Positions 1 through 3,209 of a stretch of 5,632 bases of DNA are shown here, piece by piece. The DNA lies in the NCBI GenBank assembly GCA_007122505.1, contig SKTQ01000205.1, forward strand, positions 1 to 5,632, read 5' to 3'. The stretch is from Bacteroidales bacterium (lineage in GTDB: Bacteria > Bacteroidota > Bacteroidia > Bacteroidales > UBA7960). Position 1 is the first letter of the stretch. Every line of letters starts with the position of its first letter. Below the pieces are notes generated by a model. That model was not told the origin of the DNA and ran no database searches. It saw only the letters and a program-made list of their open reading frames with translations. A program made the translations under genes and the position numbers.

Positions 1-120
1 GGGCATTATGGCGACATCACTTTGCCAAGATTGTTCAAGGTGAACGACTGGGTGGTTGTTGTACCCGTGGCAGCCATGATCATTTTGCTTCTTCTGTGGA
101 TTGAGCGTTCTGGGTTTTGA
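1..120 (+). CDS. C-terminal end of an integral membrane protein (5' end outside window)
   Basis: The first frame is open from the window edge to a TGA at 118-120 and gives 39 residues. They contain a short polar stretch (YGDITLPRLFKVNDW) followed by one strongly hydrophobic segment, roughly residues 18-34 (VVVVPVAAMIILLLLW), and a short tail ending IERSGF. This is what the last transmembrane helix of an inner-membrane protein looks like. The polar 'G-x-I-T-L-P-x-L-F-x-V-N-x-W' stretch before the last helix reminds me of YeeE/YedE-type (sulfur compound) transporters of Bacteroidota, but that is recollection from a very short piece and is not secure. The reading is supported by a stop codon followed by clearly non-coding repeats. 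The next gene is 317 nt away, so co-transcription with it is doubtful. Confidence 0.6.
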   Translation, partial: GHYGDITLPRLFKVNDWVVVVPVAAMIILLLLWIERSGF

Positions 121-295
121 TCGGCAGATGCATAAAAAGACCTTTGTACTTTAATGCCTTCATGGTGATGAAAGAAAAATAAACCACAAAAGCAAGGAGG
201 TCACAAAGCAGGTAGTAATCAGTATGCAGAAAAATAGCTTCAAGAGATTTTCCATACTTTTTGACCTTTCGAGCTTTACAAATTTTTTAATTCCT

Positions 296-336
296 CGCAA
301 AGAGCGCAAAGAAAAAGACACGCAAAATGCGCAAAG
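296..336. repeat. Two copies of a 16-nt CGCAAA-GCGCAAAG repeat unit
   Basis: The unit CGCAAAGAGCGCAAAG (296-311) recurs as CGCAAAATGCGCAAAG (321-336), matching at 14 of 16 positions with a 25-nt period. Each unit itself contains two CGCAAA words, and related CACAAA words lie upstream at 185-208. Degenerate runs of this kind are something I associate with intergenic DNA of Bacteroidota. No function is evident, and there is no gene or transposase next to it. Confidence 0.55.
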
Positions 337-371
337 AAATGATCAAAGCTAAACCTTAATACAACTTCTTA

Positions 372-419
372 ACCTTTTGACATTTAGACATTTCGACATT
401 TCGACCTTTTGACATTCCA
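372..419. repeat. 8-nt tandem repeat array (ACATTTCG / ACCTTTTG type)
   Basis: Six consecutive 8-nt units can be read: ACCTTTTG, ACATTTAG, ACATTTCG, ACATTTCG, ACCTTTTG and a decayed ACATTCCA. The consensus is A-C-A/C-T/C-T-T-T/C-G. Two related units lie about 100 nt upstream (ACCTTTCG at 264-271, AGCTTTAC at 272-279). The array ends 18 nt before the start codon of the reductase gene, so it would lie in that gene's promoter or 5' untranslated region. The period is exact, so this is a real tandem repeat. Whether it is neutral expansion or binds something cannot be told from one copy. Confidence 0.65.
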
Positions 420-437
420 ACCAAAAAACAACCGTAC

Positions 438-1247
438 ATGCAACTGCAAGACAAAGTAATCATTGTAACGGGGGCGTCATCCGGTATTGGTAAGGCGCTT
501 GTTGAAGAAAGTTTGAGACTTGGTGCCAGGGTGGTATTAGCCGCAAGGCGGATTGAGCCCATGAAGGAGATAATCAATGGTGAATTGGCCGAAAGATATT
601 TGCTGGTGCAAACAGACGTATCCTCTGAAAGTGATTGCAAACAACTGATTGAGAAAACCATTGAGCGTTTTGGCAGAATTGATGTGCTGATCAACAACGC
701 AGGTATATCCATGCGCGCCTTGTTTTCAGAGGCGGACCTTTCGGTGATCCAACGGTTGATGGAGGTAAATTTCTGGGGGGCGGTCTATTGTTCCAAATAT
801 GCCCTGCCGTATCTGATAGCTTCCAGGGGAAGCCTGGTTGGTGTGTCATCCATTGCAGGTTTTAAAGGACTTCCGGCGCGATCGGGCTATTCTGCATCCA
901 AGTTTGCCCTGCAGGGATTCCTGGAAAGTGTTCGGGTCGAAAATCTGAAATCAGGTTTACATGTATTGATCGCCTGCCCCGGCTTTACCGCTTCCAACAT
1001 CCGCAAAACGGCACTGGCAAAGGACGGGAGCATCCAGGGAGAATCACCGAGGGCCGAAGAAAAAATGATGACGGCCGAAACGGTGGCTAAATGCATTTTA
1101 TTCTCCGTTATCCGCCGTAAAAGAACTCTTGTGCTGACAACACAGGGGAAACTCACCATGTGGATCAATAAATTTTTCCCGGGACTGACAGATAGGCTGG
1201 TTTATAAGCATCTGGCCAAAGAACCAGATTCACCGTTAAAGCAGTAA
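438..1247 (+). CDS. SDR family NAD(P)-dependent oxidoreductase, DHRS7B-like
   Basis: This 269-aa cytosolic enzyme has a complete classical short-chain dehydrogenase/reductase core. The Rossmann cofactor motif TGASSGIG is at 11-18, the adenine-contacting Asp at 60 (TDVS) and NNAG at 86-89. The catalytic tetrad is visible as Asn111, Ser138 (VSSIAG), Tyr151 and Lys155 (YSASK), followed by the PG turn at 181-182. Arginines 37-38 after the second strand (AARR) suggest NADP(H) rather than NAD(H). Length is typical for the family plus a basic tail (about 225-269), whose aromatic KFFPGLTDRLVYK stretch recalls the DHRS7B/11-beta-HSD-like subgroup that acts on lipid or steroid-like carbonyls. The real substrate cannot be read from the sequence. 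The ATG at 438 is preceded by an A-rich stretch without a Shine-Dalgarno sequence, and the glycine motif sits the expected ten residues in. The upstream DNA is repetitive and no promoter was recognised. Confidence 0.93.
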   Translation: MQLQDKVIIVTGASSGIGKALVEESLRLGARVVLAARRIEPMKEIINGELAERYLLVQTDVSSESDCKQLIEKTIERFGRIDVLINNAGISMRALFSEADLSVIQRLMEVNFWGAVYCSKYALPYLIASRGSLVGVSSIAGFKGLPARSGYSASKFALQGFLESVRVENLKSGLHVLIACPGFTASNIRKTALAKDGSIQGESPRAEEKMMTAETVAKCILFSVIRRKRTLVLTTQGKLTMWINKFFPGLTDRLVYKHLAKEPDSPLKQ

Positions 1248-1258
1248 GGATTGTCTTT

Positions 1259-1285
1259 TTGCTTTTAAATAATTCCTTACCTTTG
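1259..1285 (+). promoter_or_regulatory. Bacteroidota-type promoter for the 154-aa gene
   Basis: TACCTTTG at 1278-1285 matches the Bacteroidota -7 consensus TAnnTTTG exactly. A TTG at 1259-1261, within a T-rich run, is a candidate -33 element, although the 16-nt spacer is a little shorter than the usual 17-23. Transcription would start near 1291, giving a 5' leader of about 30 nt before the ATG at 1324. The site begins 12 nt after the reductase stop codon, suggesting that the acidic-protein gene is transcribed at least partly on its own. Confidence 0.55.
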
Positions 1286-1323
1286 CCACATACCGCCATT
1301 TTATCCACCCAAAATATCAAACC

Positions 1324-1788
1324 ATGAAAGAAACACTGGAAATTAAGCCTTTAGAAGGATTTGGAAAATTAAAATTTGGGGCTACGCAACAAGAAGTGGA
1401 AGACATATTTGGCAAACCCCAGGAAACGGAATCCATAGAAGTGGAGGACGAGATCAATGAAGTATTGGTCTGGAGTTACTGGGAACAAGGCCATGCCATT
1501 TACTTTGAAGAGGACCTGAAAGGGGTTTGCACAAACATTGAAACCGACAATGAAGAAGCCACCCTTTTTGGTGAACACATATTCAAAATGAAAGAAGAAG
1601 ACATTGTTGCGTTGATGAAGACAAATGGGTTTGGGTTTTTTGAAATTGAAGATGATGATGACATGGAAGAGCGTATCTTGTTCTTCAATGACGCTCATTT
1701 GCAGTTTGTTTTTGAACAAGAACAGCTTGTATTGGTCAGCTGGGCAGTGGCCATGGACGATAACGAGAACATTCTCTGGCCCAAATAA
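1324..1788 (+). CDS. Acidic 154-aa cytosolic protein of unknown function
   Basis: I do not recognise this protein. It has no signal peptide and no membrane segment, so it is probably cytosolic. It is very acidic: by hand count 39 Asp/Glu against 11 Lys/Arg, including an EIEDDDDMEE run at 107-116. Near the N-terminus, residues 12-32 read G-x-L-K-F-G-A-T-x-x-E-V-x-x-I-F-G-K-P, a 'helix then G-x-P turn' pattern. Small alpha/beta proteins such as BamE/SmpA-like folds and many small immunity or DUF proteins share it, so it marks a fold type rather than a function. The rest alternates predicted beta strands rich in aromatics (VLVWSYWEQGHAIYF, 48-61; LQFVFEQEQLVLVSWAV, 126-142) with one helix (88-99). 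The start at 1324 follows an A-rich leader and an exact -7 promoter match. It lies 76 nt after the reductase and 80 nt before manA. No toxin or partner gene is adjacent, so an immunity role is only a possibility. Confidence 0.85.
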   Translation: MKETLEIKPLEGFGKLKFGATQQEVEDIFGKPQETESIEVEDEINEVLVWSYWEQGHAIYFEEDLKGVCTNIETDNEEATLFGEHIFKMKEEDIVALMKTNGFGFFEIEDDDDMEERILFFNDAHLQFVFEQEQLVLVSWAVAMDDNENILWPK

Positions 1789-1794
1789 TCCGTT

Positions 1795-1802
1795 TATTTT
1801 TG
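1795..1802 (+). promoter_or_regulatory. Possible -7 promoter element upstream of manA
   Basis: TATTTTTG here matches TAnnTTTG exactly and begins 6 nt after the stop codon of the acidic-protein gene. Transcription would start near 1808, about 60 nt before the manA ATG. No TTG lies at the expected distance upstream, and T-rich sequence produces such matches by chance, so this is a weak call. Confidence 0.25.
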
Positions 1803-1809
1803 ATTTTGT

Positions 1810-1843
1810 GCCGGGAGCATGGGTTTCCGGCCGGAATTCTTTT
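1810..1843 (+). terminator. GC-rich inverted repeat followed by T's, weak terminator candidate
   Basis: GCCGG (1810-1814) can pair with CCGGC (1827-1831) around a 12-nt loop, and TTCTTTT follows at 1837-1843. Overlapping this is a perfect 12-bp palindrome, TTCCGGCCGGAA (1825-1836). The stem is short and is separated from the T's by CGGAA, so termination after the acidic-protein gene is uncertain. The palindrome could instead be a protein binding site in front of manA. Confidence 0.22.
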
Positions 1844-1868
1844 GTATAACCCATAACTTTCCGACCGA

Positions 1869-2855
1869 ATGCATACATTATATCCATTGAAATTTGAGCC
1901 TATCCTCAAGGAGAAAGTATGGGGCGGAAAACGGATGTCGGCTTTGCTTGGAAAAAACATTGATCATTTGCCGAACTGCGGCGAAGCCTGGGAAATATCC
2001 GGACTGGCCGGCAATGTGTCAAAGGTCAGAAACGGCTTTCTTTCAGGCAACGATCTGTCCGAACTGATCGAAGTATATATGGGCGATCTTCTTGGTGAAA
2101 ATGTTTTTGAAATGCACGGACATTCCTTTCCATTGCTTTTCAAGTTTCTGGATACGGATGATGATTTATCCATACAGGTGCACCCCGGTGACGGCATTGC
2201 AATGAAACGCCACGGATCACGGGGGAAGGAAGAGTTATGGTATGTAGTGCATGCCGAACCATCAGCGGAACTCATTATTGGTTTTAAAGAGAACATTGAC
2301 GAAGAAATCTATCTTAAACATCTGCAAAACAATACCTTAAAAAAGATACTGCGCACCTACAGAGTACAAGCCGGTGATGCATTCCATATACCTGCCGGAC
2401 AGGTACATACGATCGGAAAAGGCCTTACGCTTTGTGAAATACAACAGTCGTCGGACATTACCTTCCGTATATTCGACTGGAACAGGCCCGATACCGATGG
2501 CAAATCAAGAAAACTCCACACAGAAGAGGCCGCAGAAGTTATTGAATACAAAGCCCGGGAACACAAAATCAACTATCCGCACAAACCCAACGAACCCGTT
2601 GAACTGATCAAAACCCCTAACTTCACCACCCGTTTGCTGTCTTTCCAAAAAAAACTGGAACTGGATTATTTCCTGGTTGATTCCTTTGTGGTTTACATGG
2701 TCGTGGAAGGTTCTTGTATCCTGAACTGTTCCGGTTTTTCTGACAAACTAACAACCGGAGAAAGCCTGTTGATTCCCGCCGAGATCAATTCCGTTACGCT
2801 TGTACCGGATCATTCCTGTAAACTTCTGGAAACCTATATAAGCCGTCAAATATAA
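1869..2855 (+). CDS. manA: Mannose-6-phosphate isomerase, class I
   Basis: This 328-aa zinc enzyme interconverts mannose 6-phosphate and fructose 6-phosphate, linking glycolysis to GDP-mannose and thus to glycan and exopolysaccharide synthesis, or allowing growth on mannose. It is cytosolic. The N-terminus carries the family signature (FEPILKEKVWGG, 9-20; GEAWEISG, 38-45). The metal ligands of type I isomerases are all visible: Gln103 and His105 (QVHP), Glu122 (GKEELWYV) and His180 (PAGQVHTIG). The catalytic Arg is probably Arg200 in SDITFRIFDW. A second, smaller cupin-like half follows (about 255-325; SFVVYMVVEGSCILN, LTTGESLLIPA). The length is that of the short Bacillus/Bacteroidota form rather than the roughly 390-aa enterobacterial form. 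The ATG at 1869 places the signature at the usual distance and lacks a Shine-Dalgarno sequence, as expected here. It lies 80 nt after the acidic-protein gene in the same direction. The frame is intact and no key residue is missing. Confidence 0.95.
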   Translation: MHTLYPLKFEPILKEKVWGGKRMSALLGKNIDHLPNCGEAWEISGLAGNVSKVRNGFLSGNDLSELIEVYMGDLLGENVFEMHGHSFPLLFKFLDTDDDLSIQVHPGDGIAMKRHGSRGKEELWYVVHAEPSAELIIGFKENIDEEIYLKHLQNNTLKKILRTYRVQAGDAFHIPAGQVHTIGKGLTLCEIQQSSDITFRIFDWNRPDTDGKSRKLHTEEAAEVIEYKAREHKINYPHKPNEPVELIKTPNFTTRLLSFQKKLELDYFLVDSFVVYMVVEGSCILNCSGFSDKLTTGESLLIPAEINSVTLVPDHSCKLLETYISRQI

Positions 2856-2945
2856 TTTATTAATGTTTTTTATCACAAAAATTATCAAAGAAATACATGC
2901 CAATAATTGATTTGTCAAATTTTGCAAAAAAAAACACCCTTTAAC

Positions 2946-2976
2946 TTGGTCAATTTATATCATTTTTATACTTTTA
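2946..2976 (+). promoter_or_regulatory. Candidate Bacteroidota-type promoter driving the structured leader or small RNA
   Basis: TTG at 2946-2948 and TACTTTTA at 2969-2976 fit the TTG-N20-TAnnTTTG form with ideal spacing; only the last G of the -7 element is replaced by A. Transcription would start near 2982, about 228 nt before the next start codon. That is long for this phylum and is the reason to suspect a leader element or a separate RNA. Confidence 0.4.
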
Positions 2977-2981
2977 CCCAT

Positions 2982-3175
2982 TCATAAAGGGAAAGTGAGC
3001 AAAGATTTCCTTTTGCATCACGGGTTTCATCTGCCCGATAATAAAGATACATACAAAAAAAAAGCCCACTGTAGAATGAAGAATTCTATGGCGTTTGATT
3101 GTTTTTACATATTTCGACCGAAAATTCTGATCCAGGCATCTCGGACTCCTGTCTTAGGTGCCTTGTCTTTTTTTT
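2982..3175 (+). ncRNA. Candidate small RNA or structured 5' leader (about 190 nt)
   Basis: A promoter-like element immediately upstream and a terminator-like hairpin at the 3' end bracket about 194 nt with no credible reading frame. Inside are two further local hairpins. One has stem 3021-3024/3034-3037. The other has TAGAAT/ATTCTA (3072-3077/3083-3088) with a GAAGA loop, extendable to nine pairs through 3069-3071/3089-3091. I could not match it to 6S, SRP, RNase P, tmRNA or a named riboswitch. The length alone would fit 6S RNA, but I did not find the long end-to-end pairing that RNA needs. The ends are inferred from signals only. The alternative is a 5' leader with an attenuator for the secreted-protein gene. 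Confidence 0.3.
3134..3175 (+). terminator. Rho-independent terminator-like hairpin upstream of the secreted-protein gene
   Basis: AGGCATCT (3134-3141) pairs with AGGTGCCT (3156-3163) over eight positions, one of them a G-U pair, around a 14-nt loop. TGTC and then eight T's (3168-3175) follow. It is 104 nt upstream of nothing but the downstream gene's own leader end and 278 nt past the manA stop, with the T run ending 34 nt before the next ATG. It therefore either ends a separate small transcript, ends read-through from manA, or works as an attenuator. Confidence 0.5.
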
Positions 3176-3195
3176 ATTGTTTAATTTTAAATTTA
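3163..3195 (+). promoter_or_regulatory. Possible second promoter directly before the secreted-protein gene
   Basis: TTG at 3163-3165, overlapping the base of the terminator stem, and TAAATTTA at 3188-3195 form TTG-N22-TAnnTTTA. Transcription would begin near 3201, leaving under 10 nt of leader. The region is so AT-rich that chance matches are likely. If real, it would let the secreted-protein gene be expressed independently of the upstream terminator. Confidence 0.2.
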
Positions 3196-3209
3196 AAACC
3201 AAAATCATT

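Larger units (their letters stand above)
121..437. other. Repeat-bearing intergenic region
   Basis: This 317-nt AT-rich stretch separates the membrane protein gene from the reductase gene. It has no convincing gene, no clear TAnnTTTG promoter and no clear terminator. It holds degenerate CACAAA(G) words (185-190 and 202-208), a pair of 16-nt CGCAAA..GCGCAAAG units (296-336) and an 8-nt-period GACATTTCG-like array (372-419), with related words at 264-279. An AGGAGG at 195-200 looks like a ribosome binding site, but it lies 24 nt before the nearest ATG (224), in a phylum that rarely uses this signal. The 42-codon frame from 224 to 352 runs straight through the repeats, so I do not call it a gene. 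Confidence 0.7.
2856..3209. other. Non-coding, AT-rich gap between manA and the secreted-protein gene
   Basis: This 354-nt stretch has no convincing gene. A GTG-started frame from 2995 to 3213 (72 codons) crosses a nine-A run, two hairpins and the eight-T run, and has no family features, so it is judged chance. The gap holds a promoter-like element (2946-2976), hairpins at 3021-3037 (CGGG/CCCG, 9-nt loop) and 3069-3091 (9-bp stem including two G-U pairs, GAAGA loop), a terminator-like hairpin (3134-3175) and a 14-nt AT palindrome TTTTAAATTTAAAA (3185-3198) just before the next start codon. No clear terminator was found directly after manA; 2905-2938 is T/A-rich with only weak pairing. Confidence 0.7.

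Noticed and set aside
160..177. Small inverted repeat TTCAT-GGTG-ATGAA after the first gene
   Set aside because: The stem is only five weak pairs and is followed by A's rather than T's, so it does not qualify as a terminator for the upstream gene.
224..352. 42-codon + strand frame starting at ATG 224, with AGGAGG at 195-200 upstream
   Set aside because: The frame runs through the CGCAAAG repeats, giving a Lys/Arg/Glu-rich low-complexity end. The AGGAGG is 24 nt from the ATG, and this phylum seldom uses such a signal.
356..712. 118-codon minus strand frame antisense to the start of the reductase gene
   Set aside because: Its C-terminal part is translated 8-nt repeat and the rest is the shadow of the SDR cofactor-binding region.
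1369..1887. 172-codon minus strand open frame across the acidic-protein gene and the start of manA
   Set aside because: It is antisense to two supported genes, crosses the intergenic gap and has a Phe-rich composition that mirrors the GAA/AAA codons of the other strand.
3134..3163. tRNA-like anticodon arm resemblance (CTGTCTTAGG) within the terminator-like hairpin
   Set aside because: No acceptor stem, D arm or TTC arm can be placed around it on either strand.
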